Assembly (NCBI RefSeq): GCF_036898095.1
Contig: NC_090739.1
Span: 68,344,351-68,408,350, forward strand
Length of the DNA: 64,000 nt
DNA from: Palaemon carinicauda
Lineage: Eukaryota; Arthropoda; Malacostraca; Decapoda; Palaemonidae
Direction: 5' to 3'
Part shown: positions 34,397 through 45,686 of the stretch, one piece after another
Layout: each line of letters opens with the position of its first letter
How positions within the stretch are numbered: the first letter of the stretch is position 1
The notes under the pieces: generated by a model
Seen by the model: only the letters and a program-made list of their open reading frames with translations
Databases searched by the model: none
What the model was told of the DNA's origin: nothing
Translations under genes and position numbers: made by a program

Positions 34397-36095
34397 AACA
34401 CCGTCGGTCCGCGCGGCGGGAACACCGTCGGTCCGCGCGGCGGGAACACCGTCGGTCCGCGCGGCGGGAACACCGTCGGTCCGCGCGGCGGGAACACCGT
34501 CGGTCCGCGCGGCGGGAACACCGTCGGTCCGCGCGGCGGGAACACCGTCGGTCCGCGCGGCGGGAACACCGTCGGTCCGCGCGGCGGGAACACCGTCGGT
34601 CCGCGCGGCGGGAACACCGTCGGTCCGCGCGGCGGGAACACCGTCGGTCCGCGCGGCGGGAACACCGTCGGTCCGCGCGGCGGGAACACCGTCGGTCCGC
34701 GCGGCGGGAACACCGTCGGTCCGCGCGGCGGGAACACCGTCGGTCCGCGCGGCGGGAACACCGTCGGTCCGCGCGGCGGGAACACCGTCGGTCCGCGCGG
34801 CGGGAACACCGTCGGTCCGCGCGGCGGGAACACCGTCGGTCCGCGCGGCGGGAACACCGTCGGTCCGCGCGGCGGGAACACCGTCGGTCCGCGCGGCGGG
34901 AACACCGTCGGTCCGCGCGGCGGGAACACCGTCGGTCCGCGCGGCGGGAACACCGTCGGTCCGCGCGGCGGGAACACCGTCGGTCCGCGCGGCGGGAACA
35001 CCGTCGGTCCGCGCGGCGGGAACACCGTCGGTCCGCGCGGCGGGAACACCGTCGGTCCGCGCGGCGGGAACACCGTCGGTCCGCGCGGCGGGAACACCGT
35101 CGGTCCAGGCGGCGGGAACACCGTCGGTCCGCGCGGCGGGAACACCGTCGGTCCGCGCGGCGGGAACACCGTCGGTCCGCGCGGCGGGAACACCGTCGGT
35201 CCGCGCGGCGGGAACACCGTCGGTCCGCGCGGCGGGAACACCGTCGGTCCGCGCGGCGGGAACACCGTCGGTCCGCGCGGCGGGAACACCGTCGGTCCGC
35301 GCGGCGGGAACACCGTCGGTCCGCGCGGCGGGAACACCGTCGGTCCGCGCGGCGGGAACACCGTCGGTCCGCGCGGCGGGAACACCGTCGGTCCGCGCGG
35401 CGGGAACACCGTCGGTCCGCGCGGCGGAACACCGTCGGTCCGCGCGGCGGAACACCGTCGGTCCGCGCGGCGGAACACCGTCGGTCCGCGCGGCGGGAAC
35501 ACCGTCGGTCCGCGCGGCGGATCACCGTCGGTCCGCGCGGCGGGAACACCGTCGGTCCGCGCGGCGGAACACCGTCGGTCCGCGCGGCGGATCACCATCG
35601 GTCCGCGCGGCGGATCACCGTCGGTCCGCGCGGCGGATCACCGTCGGTCCGCGCGGCGGATCAACGTCGGTCCGCGCGGCGGATCAACGTCGGTCCGCGC
35701 GGCGGATCACCGTCGGTCCGCGCGGCGGATCACCGTCGGTCCGCGCGGCGGATCACCGTGGACGCCGCGGTCTGCGCGGCGGAACACCGTCGGTCCGCGC
35801 TGCGGAACACCGTCGGTCCGCGGGGCGGAACACCGTCGGTCCGCGGGGCGGAACACCGTCGGTCTGCGCGGCGGAACACCGTCGGTCCGCGCGGCGGAAC
35901 ACCGTCGGTCCGCGCGGCGGGACACCGTCGGTCCGCGCGGCGGAACACCGTCGGTCCGCGCGGCGGAACACCGTCGGTCCGAGCGACGGAACTCCGTCGG
36001 TCCGCGCGACGGAACTCCGTCGGTCCGCGCGACGGAACACCGTCGGTCCGCGCGGCGGAACACCGTCGGTCCGCGCGATGGAATACCGTTGGTTC
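34397..36095 (-). repeat. 24-bp then 23-bp tandem array in the gag region of DIRS II
   Basis: About 42 nearly perfect copies of a 24-bp unit with core ACCGTCGGTCCGCGCGGCG run from 34397 to about 35424, with one variant unit (CCAGGC) near 35107. From about 35425 to 36095 the unit is 23 bp (one G lost) with roughly 29 more variable copies, several reading ATCACC or ATCAACG instead of AACACC. The 24-bp part leaves all six frames open and produces very long artificial frames on both strands; the 23-bp part rotates the frame every unit. Each unit holds two palindromes, ACCGTCGGT and CCGCGCGG. Confidence 0.95.
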
Positions 36096-38599
36096 GCGCG
36101 CAGGCGAACATTGGAGAGCATGTGCGCGGTCGCGCATGAGCGTAGGCGTGCAGGCACCTGGGCGCGCGGGTGAGCGCAGGCGGTCGGGATACCGATGACG
36201 CGTAGACGGGCGATGGCGCGTTGACGAACGATGGAGCGTTCTGGCGAGCGATAGCCAGTAGGAGAGTGGAGGCGCGTTGGCAAGCGATGGTGCGTCAGCA
36301 AGCGATGGCGCGTTGGCGAGCGGTGGTGCGTTAACAAAACGCTAGCGCTCAGGTGAAGAATCGCGCGGGCGCGTAGGCGATTGCCAACGCGAGAGAGACT
36401 AGTGATGGTTAGCGCGCATCGCGCTAACAGAAGGCGCGCAGGTGCATCAGGAAGGTGAGCGCTGAAGAAAGCTGTTAATCAGGCGATCCTAGACGGTCAG
36501 AAAACCGTTGGCGCCCATAGGTGCGTGGCAAAAAAGGGCGGCCAGATGTGCGCTGGCGATTGAAGAAAGCTGGCGCACAGAAGGACAGAAGTAATGGTGG
36601 GCGCTGGCGAGCAGGAGGAAGATCTACGGCAAGACTCAGCTACCGGAGATCGTGGTCCACAGCAGGCGAGCGTTAGATCGCTACTGATGGTGGCCAGGGA
36701 ACTGACACACGTGGTAGATCGATGGCGATCGTTGACGCGTAGGAGATCGCTGACGAGCAGGTGAACGTTGACGCGTCTATGGTCGCTGGCGAGCTGGTGA
36801 TCGCTGGCGAGCAGAAGGCAACGCGTGGAAGCCTGTGCGTAGAAGAAGAGTCCTTGTCCAAGACCTGAACCAAAGTTCTAGATCGCGAGGGCGAACGTGG
36901 GCGCACAGGGCGCGTAACAGGATCCAACAGGAAAAGCAGAGATGATCACCATGAGAGCGCTGACGAACAGGAGAGCGCTGGCGAACAAGAGAGCGCTGGC
37001 GATCAGGAAAGCGCTGAAGAGCAGGAGAGCGCCTGTGCGCTAACACTGAGCAGGAGCAGGAGAGCGCCTGTGCACTAACACTGAGCAGGAGAGAACACAG
37101 CAGAAGGGCGTGCAGGGGAACCCTGACACGCAAGGGAAGAACCCCCGTGGGAGGCAACCCTTTGCCCCGAAGGGATCGTTGTCTGTCGGGAGACTGATGT
37201 CCGTCGGAAGACCGTTGTCTGTCCGCCGGGAGACTGATGTCCGTCGGAAGACCGTTGTCCGTCGGGAAGACCGGTGCCCGTCGGAAGACGAGGTCAGACT
37301 GCTGTCCATCTGCAGCAGGGGCGGAAGATCAAGAAGGAGGAGTTGTAGGCTGCATACGGAGATTCAAAAAGGCGCCTCTTAGCACCCTTATAGGGAGATG
37401 GGAGGCCCTTACGACGAGGCGGACGGTGAGCCTTACGGCGAAGGAGGCCAACAGCAACAACAGCAGAAGAATCCTCCGAAGAGGAGTCTCTATGAGTGTA
37501 CTCTCTCGCGAACGAAAGAGAAACACTTCATAGAAGAGACTGGTCAGCCAGTGACCTAAAAGGAGCAATCCTCCGAAGAGGGGCTCCTGCAGTTGCCCAG
37601 CCCCTTGAGCGAAACTGCAGGTGCGACCGCTCAGCACCAAGAGCATAGTCGCACGAAAAAAAGGCAAGAGAAGAACCCCCCAAAAGGGGAAAAACTCAAG
37701 CCTGGACAGGAAAAACTTCCCTGGGAAGGAAAGTTACCCACCCAAGGAGGCAAGCCTCCTGAGAGTTCTAAAATGAACTGGAGAGCTGCCAATCGTCACG
37801 GGAGTACTTCCAGAAGAAGGAGACACGCCCCTGACGAAAATCCATAGGGGAGGCATCAACAGCCGAATCCCCAGGCCTCAACAAGACAGCTCCCACCGTC
37901 GCCATATTACAGAAACAAACTAGATCGGTAACTGTAAAAAAATAAACCAAAAATCATTAGTACACATTCATTCCCCCGGGAAGGCTCCGAGGAGGAATCC
38001 CGAGGGAAAGGAACACAAGAATTACACAACCGGCACGTGCCCTCACAACCACTTACACTCACGGAAGGAGAGCTGTAACCAACACAGAATTATAACAATT
38101 ATAATTATGTAACTATGTAATTATGTAATTTAAAAATGAATGAACACTAAAGAAAGAACGAAAACCCCGAAAGGAATCGTTCTACAAAGATAAAAAATCA
38201 ACAAATACAATTAGATTCATAAACTAATTGAGACAAAACGTACGGTGTAGCAACACCCCCACACGGGAAGGAAGCTACAAAAGGCGTAGTAACGTAGTAA
38301 AAGGGTGAACGACCTCAAGAGAGAGAGAGAGAAAGACCGAAGTCAAACTCGATCGCGACCCATAAAATTACACCATGGTGGTCTAAACTGCCGAGGGTTC
38401 CACGGAGATATCGTACACTACACACACAAGCACAAACTCTGAAAAGGAAACTTACTGATTTCTATACTCAAATATATACATAAACATGAGAAAATGTTTA
38501 CATATATATTGAGTAAAAGAAAAGTAAGTGATTAAGTAAAGACAAAACAACAATGGCTGCCGAGCGAGGACAAAGACAGAGACGTCTGTCCATGTCCGA
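36096..38599 (-). other. 5' gag/leader region of DIRS II
   Basis: The left part (36100-37080) has diffuse GCG-rich words similar to the gag region of element I. At 37170-37290 there is a short array of GTCCGTCGGAAGACCGTTGT-like units, including a 40-bp duplication. At 37472-37640 lies the hairpin block shared with element I. The remainder (37650-38599) is presumed leader. No intact protein domain is visible. Confidence 0.5.
37472..37545 (-). repeat. Branched palindrome shared with DIRS I
   Basis: TCCTCCGAAGAGGA (37472-37485) is followed by AGTCTCT...AGAGACT as an outer stem enclosing GTGT/ACAC and a CTCTCTCGCGAACGAAAGAG inner hairpin. The layout equals the units at 21032-21103 in element I, with different stem bases. 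Confidence 0.7.
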
Positions 38600-38780
38600 G
38601 CCAAAAGTGAAAGTGGAGCATTCACCTGTGTGTGAGGGGGGGAGGGGTAGCTAGCTACCACTCCCCTAACTAGCGCGGGGGTATTACACCCTCGTTAAAT
38701 TCTAATGGCTCGCCATTTCAGCTACGCTAAAAGGTAAACCCAATGTAAATAGCGTGGTTTGTATTTCGGTTACGGAACAA
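38600..38780 (-). repeat. 5' ITR of DIRS II
   Basis: The inverted partner of 29661-29875, ending TTCGGTTACGGAACAA. Confidence 0.85.
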
Positions 38781-39090
38781 AAAAATTTTTGAACATACTT
38801 ACCCGGTAGTTATATATATAGCTTACGTCCCCGATGTCAACGGCAGAAAATTCGAAACTCACGCCAACCGCCACTTGGATAGCCAGGTGTACCACCCCTG
38901 CACCCTAGCGAGGTACCTGGGAACCATTCCAGTGACCCTCATATATTCCATGCCTCTAGTCTCTTAGAGGGGAGGAGGGTGGGACTAAAATTATATATAA
39001 CTACTGGGTAAGTATGTTCAAAAATTTATCTTATTAATGAAAATATCATTTTTAAACACAATACTTACCCGGTAGTTATATATATAGCTG
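38781..39090 (-). repeat. 3' ITR and ICR of DIRS B
   Basis: The outer ITR (38781-38950) pairs with 45530-45675 (shared GAGGGTCACTGGAATGGTTC and complement, and the CTACCGG/CCGGTAG core). The ICR (about 38990-39090) reads CTACTGGGTAAGTATGTTC, then ATTTTTAAACACAATACTTA, then CCCGGTAGTTATATATATAG, which is the fused complement of the two outer ends. The coding-strand readings contain GGTAAGTAT, a splice-donor-like word. Confidence 0.88.
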
Positions 39091-39534
39091 ATTAACACCT
39101 TTGGTGGAGGGTTAGAGACAGCTAGCATATCTGGAATTCTACTTAAGAGTTAATTAAAACAAACCTTAAGGGTTCGTACCTGATAAGGAAGCTGACTTCA
39201 ATGATACTCAGCCTCATTATGTCTGCTAGCCTTATGAGATCCAGCGATCCTCCCAGGGGACTGAAGATCTCGAAGGGACTGTCAAACCGGTGTCAAAACC
39301 TCATCATGACAGAACCTCCTCCAATAACCAGTTCCGGGTGCTCTCAAGGAACAAACATGACCACCTGACAAAATCAATGATTGTGGAAGACTGACACAAT
39401 CTCCACAAACAACCATAAAAAACAATTAAAAGTACCAAGAGAAGAAAAGGTTATTGGGATTATGGGAACATAGTGGTGGATCCTTCACCCACTATTGCAC
39501 TCGCTGCTACAAATGGACCCAGAGTGAAACAGTC
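39091..39534 (-). other. 3' untranslated stretch of DIRS B
   Basis: It separates the recombinase stop from the ICR. It is similar to 49440-49907 of element C (shared AACACCTTTGGTGGAGGGTT). No gene is visible. Confidence 0.65.
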
Positions 39535-40600
39535 TTAATAACAAGTCTGAACATCTTTCAAATAATATGACGCGAACACGGATTTTCTCCTCCAGAAGGT
39601 CGTGTCCATTATGCTTTGAAGAGATCTGTTCTGCCTGAATGCTGCCGACGTTGCCACTGCTCTGACTTCATGAGACTTGACCTTTAAAAGTCCAAGGTCT
39701 GATTCATTACAATGAATATGAGCTTCCTTAATTAAAAGCCTGACAAAATATGACAAGGCATTTTTAGACATCTGTAAAGAGGGCTTTTTGACTGAACACC
39801 ACAATGATTCAGACTTGCCTCGTAAGTCTTTTGTTCTCTCCAAGTAGCATCTCAGAGCTCTAACTGGGCATAAGACTCTTTCTATCTCATCTCCAACCAG
39901 ATCCATAAGATTTGGAATCTCGAATGCTTTGGGCCAAGGCTGAGAAGGGCGTTCATTTTTGGCAAGAAAGCCTAATTGTAAGTAACAGACAGCTTTACCA
40001 TTACGAAATCCAACGTTTTTGCTAAACGCATGAATCTTACTCACTCTTTTGGCTGTCGCAAGACTGACCAAAAATAAAGTCTTCATAGTGAGGTCTTTCA
40101 AGGAAGTTGAACCCAGCACCTCAAACCTGTCGCTCATGAGATACTTCAAAACAATATCCAGATTCCAGGCTGGAAAATTTTGGTTCCGTCGTTTTGAAGT
40201 CTCGAAAGACTTGAGAAGCTCTTGCAGATCCTTATTGCCAGAGAGGTCAAGGTTTCTATGCCTAAACACAGTAGCTAACATACTCCTATAGCCTTTAATA
40301 GTAGAGGAGGAGAAATTGCACTTCCTTCAAAGATATAGCAGGAAATCTGCAATTTGAGCTACAGAGGTACTGGATGAGGAAAGAAAGTTGACTACACCAC
40401 TCTCTGAAAACCTGCCACTTAGATTGATAGACCTTGATGGTTGAAGTCCTTCTTGCTCTTGCAATAGCTTGAGCTGCCTCTTTCGAAAAGCCTCTAGATC
40501 TAGCGAGTCTTTCAATAGTCTGAAGGCAGTCAGCTGAAGAGAGTGGAGATTTTGATGCAATCTTTCCAAGTGGGGTTGTCTGAGTAGATCTACTCTTAGA
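39535..40600 (-). pseudogene. Tyrosine recombinase of DIRS B
   Basis: The main frame (39535-40281) contains the first catalytic Arg in LATAKRVSKIHAF, the H-x-x-R box in KSHEVRAVATSAAF, and the nucleophile in FWRRKSVFASYYLKDVQ. The N-terminal part lies upstream in another frame (up to about 40600) with LQTIERLARSRGFSKEAAQA and STIKVYQSKWQVFREWC; a frameshift near 40340 separates them. This N-terminal part overlaps the end of the pol frame in a different register. The motifs needed for strand exchange are present, but the frame is broken. Confidence 0.88.
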
Positions 40601-41250
40601 GGAAGAATTCTTGGGGTGTCTATCACCCATTCCAGTACCTCTGTGAACCATTCTCTTGACGGCCAATAGGGAGCCACTAGGGTCATCCTGGTTCCTTTGG
40701 ATGTCACAAATTTCTGTATTACTTTGTACAGGATCTTGTAAGGTGGGAAGGCGTAGAGATCTAGATTGGACCAGTCCAACAGAAAAGCGTCTATGTGGAC
40801 TGCTTTTGGATCCGGAACAGGGGAGCAATACGCCTCTAACCTCTTCGTCTTCGAGGTTGCGAAAAGGTCTATGCAAGGGCGACCCCAAAGACGCCACAGG
40901 ATCTTGCACACATGAAGGTTGAGGGTCCACTCTGTTGGAAGGATCTGATTCCGTCTGCTGAGACTGTCTGCCATTACGTTTTTCTCCCCTTGAATGAATC
41001 TCGTCAGAAGTAAAACATTCCTCTCTCTTGCCCACACCAGGAGATTTTTGATGTCTCGTACAGAGATATAGTGTGTGTTCCCCCTTGCTTTGAGATGTAT
41101 GCCAATGCTGTCGTGTTGTCCGCATTGACCTGAACTACTTTGTTGGTGACTAAAGCCTCAAAACTTTTGAGGGCTAAAAGAACTGCCAACAACTCCTTGT
41201 GGTTGATATGCAAGGATTTTTGGGGCTCTAACCATAGACGCGAGACTTCT
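40327..41250 (-). pseudogene. RNase H and C-terminal pol domain of DIRS B
   Basis: RNase H motifs are spread over two frames: CSDASDTGWGATLDK and INHKELLAVLLALKSFE with VNADNTTALAYISKQGGT (41004-41726 frame), then MADSLSRRNQI in the 40327-41037 frame. The same frame continues with DLFATSKTKRLEAYCSPVPD, FLLDWSNLDLYAFPPFKIL and VAPYWPSREWFTEVL, the conserved tail after RNase H in this DIRS group. A frameshift near 41040 joins the two. The end of the frame overlaps the recombinase N terminus. Confidence 0.87.
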
Positions 41251-42500
41251 AACTTGTCTAGGGTTGCTCCCCATCCTGTGTCCGAGGCGTCGGAGCATAA
41301 CACAAGGTCTGGGCTCTTTATTGATAAGTCGAGACCTTCCTGGAACTTGTCTGGTTCTTCCCACCACCGAAGGCAGTCTTTGATGGGGTTCGTGATAGGA
41401 ATGGACATCGTTTCTATGTCCCTCTCCTTGTCCCAATGGCTGTTGAGATGGAACTGGAGAGGAAGAAGATTCAGTCTTCCCAGTGAGACGAATTGTTCCA
41501 AGGAGGAGAGGGTTCCTACCAGACTAATCCATTTCCTTGCTGAACAAACTTTCTTGCTTTGAAACGATCTAGTTTCAACTTGGCTTGCTCTATCCGTAAG
41601 GGAGACGGAAAAGCCCGAAAAATCTGACTCCGTATCATCATCCCCAAATATAAAAATCTCTTGAGATGGAACCAAGAGAGACTTTTCCTTGTTTACAAGG
41701 AGACCCAGTTCTTTCGCAAGGTCCAAGGTTGTCTGGAGATCCTTTAAGCAGTGATCGTAAGAGTGCGCTCTGAGAAGCCAGTCGTCGAGATACAGGGGAG
41801 GCTCTTATGCCCCTTGAATGTAGGATCTTTGCTACATTCAGCATGAGCTTTGTAAAGTTCTGAGGTGCTGTGCAAAGGCCGAAGCATAGGGCTTTGAATT
41901 GGAAGACGTCTCCCATGAAAACGAACCTTAGGTAGGGTCTGAAGCTCGGATGGATGGGGATGTGGAAGTAGGCATCCCGAAGGTCTAAAGAGACCATCCA
42001 GTCGTCCCTCCTTACTGCTGCTAGCACTGACTTCGAAGTTTCCATGGTGAACTTCGTTTTGATGATGAACTTGTTCAGCGCACTCACGTCCAGAACTGGA
42101 CACCATCCCCCAGAGTTCTTGGGTACCAGGAATAGGCGGTTGTAGAAACCAGGTGAACGGATATCCTGAACCTTCTCTATGGCCCCCTTTTCTAACATAA
42201 AGAGACACTTGGTCGGAAAGAGCTTGTCTCTTTGCCTCCTCTCTGTATCTGGGAGAGAGATCCACGGGAACTAAGACCAGGGGAGGGCTCCCTAGAGAGG
42301 TGATCTTGTAACTCTCCCTCAAGATCTGAATAGACCATTGGTCTGCTCCTCTCTTCTCCCACGCTTGCCAGAATTTGAGTAGTCTGGCACCTACTGCCTG
42401 AAGGCGAAAGCAGTCGGACTCTATTTCGCCCTGCTCTGATACCTCTTCTCTTACTCCTTCTAGCATCAGGTCTGGAGCTACCCCTGCTGGAAGATCTCCC
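41250..42500 (-). pseudogene. Reverse transcriptase of DIRS B
   Basis: Pol begins in the frame 41744-42595 (GARLLKFWQAWEKRGADQWS), shifts near 42195, and continues at 41638-42198 with NRLFLVPKNSGGWCPVLDVS, SLDLRDAYFHIPIHPS and ALCFGLCTAPQNFTKLM. A second frameshift falls immediately before the YLDDWLL active-site codons (near 41795), which can still be read in the third frame, followed by LDLAKELGLLVNKEKSLLVP. The enzyme is dead because of the two shifts, although the motifs are intact. Confidence 0.88.
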
Positions 42501-44483
42501 TCGAAAGGGCTGGGAAAACTTGGGAAAAGTATCTTCCTTAGGCTTGCGGCTGGTAAAAGAGGGAGGAAGAGCCTTTCTAGCAGTCTTGGAGACAAGATCC
42601 TGAGTAGCCTTCTGAGCTAAAGCTGCAAAAATCTCCCTGATAAGTTCTTGTGGGAACACCAATGGAGAAAGAGGCGCATATAAAAGCTCGGACTTCTGAA
42701 AGGGAGTCACCCCCGGCAAAAGAAAAGAGCATAGTTGATCTCTTTTCTTAAGGATGCCTGCGGAAAAAAGAGCTGCAAGCTCATTAGAGCCATCCCTCAA
42801 GGCTTTGTCCATGCACGACATCAAATGGACCAGGGCAGAGGTATCCCCCTCTTTAAAAGTCACAACTTTTTTACCCAAGGCCCCAAGTGTCCAGTCTAAA
42901 AAGTTAAAAACTTCAAAGGCTCGAAAAATTCCCTTGAGAAGGTGGTCCATTTCTGAAGTAGACCAAATAATCTTGGTCTTTCTCATGGCCGACCGACGAG
43001 GAGCGTCTACGAGGCTTGAGAAATCTCCCTGGGCAGAGGCAGGAATCCCCAAGCCGAGAACTTCTCCCGTCTCGTACCAGATGCTCGACCTCGAAGCCAA
43101 TCTAGCCGGAGGAAAGGAAAAAGAAGTCTTTCCTAAGGCGTTCTTAGACTGTAACCAGTCACCCATTAATCTAAGAGCTCTCTTGGACGAACGCGACAGT
43201 ACCATCTTAGTAAAGCGGGCTTTCTTAGAGGCTTTGCCGAGAGTAAACTCAGACGGAGGCGAGCGCGGAGCTAGAGGCACAAAAAAGTCTGAAAACTCTT
43301 CCGTAAAAACTCTCATTAGTTTTTTAAGATCGGCAGAATGACGGAAAGAAACAGAGTCCTCGTCTTCTGAAACGTCATCAAACTCCAAAGGAGAAAGCTG
43401 GCCTTCTACTTCCTTCTCTTGCAACGTTCCCTCGGGAGCAGTAGGGTTAAGAGCGGTTTCAATTTCAGAAAAATCCTGAGTGCCAACCGCAATAGAAATA
43501 GGCTCATTGCGAATAGTAACAGGCGGCAGAGTCGCGTGCGGCTCATCCGAACGCTCGCGATCAGCTCGATCGGAGACGACAAGTTCCTGTACATGAACCG
43601 CATCGATGTCTAGAAAAGAAGGAGCCTCCTCATCGTAATGCAAACTAACATCCGAAATATGACAAGGGATAGGACGTTCAGGATCATATTCAGAAACATG
43701 CTTGCCGTCAACTGCTGACAAGCGTTCGGTACTACGAACCGCTTGTTGTTCAGCGACTCGTTCAACTGTAATCCTCCCGGAAACACGACCTGAAGGACGC
43801 TCACTAAAATAATTGGCAGAGAGAGAAACTTCCTGAATGATAGGACGTTTGGCAGCCTGCTTGTAAGGACGTTCGGTAGCCTGTTTGCAAGGACGTTCGG
43901 AAGCCTGTTCCGAAGAAGGATCAGCAGCCTGTTCTGTAGGAAGTCCAGGATCCTGAATCGAAGGACGTTCGAAAGACTTATCCAAAGAACGAACATAAGC
44001 CTGTATAACAGGACGTTCGGTAACCCGTTTGCAAGGACGTTCAATAACCTGTTTAACAGGACGTCCGACGTCTTTCTTAGAAGAACGCACGGGCACACTG
44101 TCTCGTTCGCGTTCAATAAAAGAACTGTGAACCGCGGACTTAGGAGAACGATCACGATCACTTCCTAAAGGCCGTTCGTAGCGGCTAGCAGGAAGCTTAG
44201 ATCCCCGATTACGAGGGCACTCGGAAACACGTCCTGGCTCGCTGCTCCGATCACGACCGCTGATATGAGATTTGTTGCTACGCTGGTATGATTGCATAAA
44301 GGACGAGAGCCTGCTTTGCATGTCTTGAAGAGTTACAAAGTTAGGATCCGAACGTTGTGAAATCGGTGATGAAATCACAACGTTCTCCTCATCGCTAAAC
44401 GGAACAGAGCGCCTAGAAGGCGAAAACCAGTCCGAAGGCTGCTTGGGAGCTTGGAATGAGGTAAAGCCTGGTCCTGAGTGCAC
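42400..44483 (-). CDS. DIRS B gag-like protein, main part
   Basis: A 763-codon frame (native gag probably ends near 42400, where pol starts in another frame). It begins around VTLQDMQSRLSSFMQSYQRS, passes through a degenerate octapeptide repeat of the type ERPCKQAT (about 43750-44110), an acidic linker (FDDVSEDEDS), and the conserved core FSDFFVPLAPRSPPSEFTLG with SKRALRLMGDWLQSK, SSIWYETGEVLGLGIPASAQ and MDHLLKGIFRAFEVFNFLDW. It ends in a basic tail (QPFRGRSSSRGSSRPDARRS). The core matches E gag closely. It probably packages element RNA. Confidence 0.85.
43750..44110 (-). repeat. Degenerate 24-bp array in DIRS B gag
   Basis: Diverged copies of a 24-bp unit with core GGACGTTCGGTAGCCTG encode octapeptides such as ERPCKQAT, ERPYKQAA and KRPIIQEV. 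About ten to fifteen recognisable units are present, interrupted by less similar ones. Confidence 0.8.
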
Positions 44484-44503
44484 AGAAGGATCCTTGGAAA
44501 CGT

Positions 44504-45347
44504 TCAGCGTTCTAAAAGGACGTTTGACCGGGGGACTTTCAAAAGGCTCTGGAGTATCCCAATGACTACATCCAGGTTTTGAACTAGCAGGACGTCAATA
44601 GGCCTTATCATAGGACCTCTTAAGAGGTCTAGAAGCGAGCTTCCAGCCTCTTTTAGGCAAGGGGTCATCCGAAGAGGACGAAAAACACTTAACCTCACCT
44701 TTCCAATGGTGAGGGCGAACGTCCTGGGAGGCGCCCAAGGTACGTTGGAGGGGACGTCTGCTCGTTTGATAAAGCCTCTCGTCTCCTTTCGCCTTTCGAC
44801 ATTCCTTCTCCCAGGGGTTGGGGAGCTTGGAAGAGGTCTAGGACTAGGAGGACGACAGACACGAGCAGGTGCACCCTCCACTGCACTTAACTTCACTGCA
44901 CTTGCACTTGCACCTTCACCTTTTAATAGACGCACATCAGACATCATCTGTGTCCTGTCCGCAGCCAAAGATTCAACTTTAGCGCCGAGAGCTTGAATCG
45001 CCACTAACATATCTTTCAGTGAAGGTTCATTAGCAATTACAATAGCGGGATTGGGATCAACCACTACAGGTGAAGGAATAGGATTAATGACATGGGAAGA
45101 GGAAATATCTCCAGATGAGCGAGAAGAACTACGCCTCAATCTATCCCTTTTGAGTTTACGTCTATCTATCAAACTCAATCCATTCATGCTCTGACAGCAA
45201 AACACATTCGTCACAGCGATCACCTAAATCACCCTCTTTACCTCTACATGCAACACAGAGAGAATGGGGGTCAAGAGAGGCTTTAGCCATACGGGTCTTA
45301 CACCCACTAGTCACACATAACCTAAAAGTTATAGAGGGGGTGGCCAT
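44504..45347 (-). pseudogene. DIRS B gag N-terminal part with Cys cluster
   Basis: The start ATG is at 45347 (MATPSITFRLCVTSGCKTRM). The first 61 codons contain C-x4-C ... C-x2-C ... C-x2-C (CVTSGC, CVAC, CDEC), a probable zinc-binding fold shared with E. A frameshift near 45165 moves to the frame 44504-45223, which carries a basic stretch (RRKLKRDRLRRSSSRS), a short coiled coil (LVAIQALGAKVESLAADRTQ) and a Pro-rich stretch (VCRPPSPRPLPSSPTPGRRN). A second shift near 44500 leads to the main gag frame. Confidence 0.82.
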
Positions 45348-45529
45348 TTTGAAAATTTAAGAGAATTCAGACAAGCAAAGGTCAAAAATCATCTAATCCA
45401 AACAAAATCAAGAAATATCCAAAGTGAGATAAAAAACAAGCGAGAGTCAATAACCAAAGATTTGTACTTCACCAAAAAAACGATCAGTAATGACGGAGTA
45501 GAATTCACGTGTCGCCGCTAGCGACGGCA
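45348..45529 (-). promoter_or_regulatory. Leader and presumed promoter region of DIRS B
   Basis: A short non-coding stretch between the 5' ITR and the gag ATG. DIRS transcription is known to start in or near the left ITR. No specific promoter element is convincing here. Confidence 0.35.
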
Positions 45530-45686
45530 GGGAATATATGAGGGTCACTGGAATGGTTCCCAGGTACATCGCTAGAGTGCAGAGGTGGTACACCTGGCTA
45601 TCCAACTGGCAGTTGGCGCGAGTTTCGAATTTTCTGCCGTTGACGTAAGCTGTATATATAACTACCGGTTAAGTCTTGTATTTAAA
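45530..45686 (-). repeat. 5' ITR of DIRS B
   Basis: The inverted partner of 38781-38950. It ends TATAACTACCGGTTAAGTCT followed by TGTATTTA. Confidence 0.85.

Larger units (their letters stand above)
29661..38780 (-). mobile_element. DIRS-like retrotransposon II, same family as I, inserted in the end of B
   Basis: A minus-strand DIRS bounded by TGACAAATTCGAAGATAATT (29661) and TTCGGTTACGGAACAA (ending 38780). The 3' foldback with ICR lies at 29661-30010 and the 5' ITR at about 38600-38780. The coding region follows the order YR, RNase H, RT, gag, with a very large 24/23-bp array in gag. It shares ITR, hairpin block and protein remnants with element I. All frames are decayed. Confidence 0.85.
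29636..45686 (-). mobile_element. DIRS-like retrotransposon B (split by element II)
   Basis: A minus-strand DIRS. The first 25 bases (29636-29660, AAAAATGATATTTTCATTAA...) are the detached tip of its 3' ITR; the rest resumes at 38781 with AAAAATTTTTGAACATACTT. The join matches the sequence predicted from its own ICR at 39014-39052. The order on the coding strand is 5' ITR (45530-45686), gag, RT, RNase H, YR, ICR, 3' ITR. Net length is about 6.9 kb. Coding frames carry several frameshifts but are easily read. It is a close relative of C and E. Confidence 0.88.

Noticed and set aside
34397..36095. CRISPR-like direct repeats
   Set aside because: There are no unique spacers; units are head to tail in a eukaryotic DIRS gag.
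34393..36198. Very long open frames on both strands (up to about 600 codons), Arg/Ser/His-rich or Pro/Thr/Val-rich
   Set aside because: They arise from a 24-bp unit free of stops in every frame. No single frame is favoured and they run into unrelated sequence.
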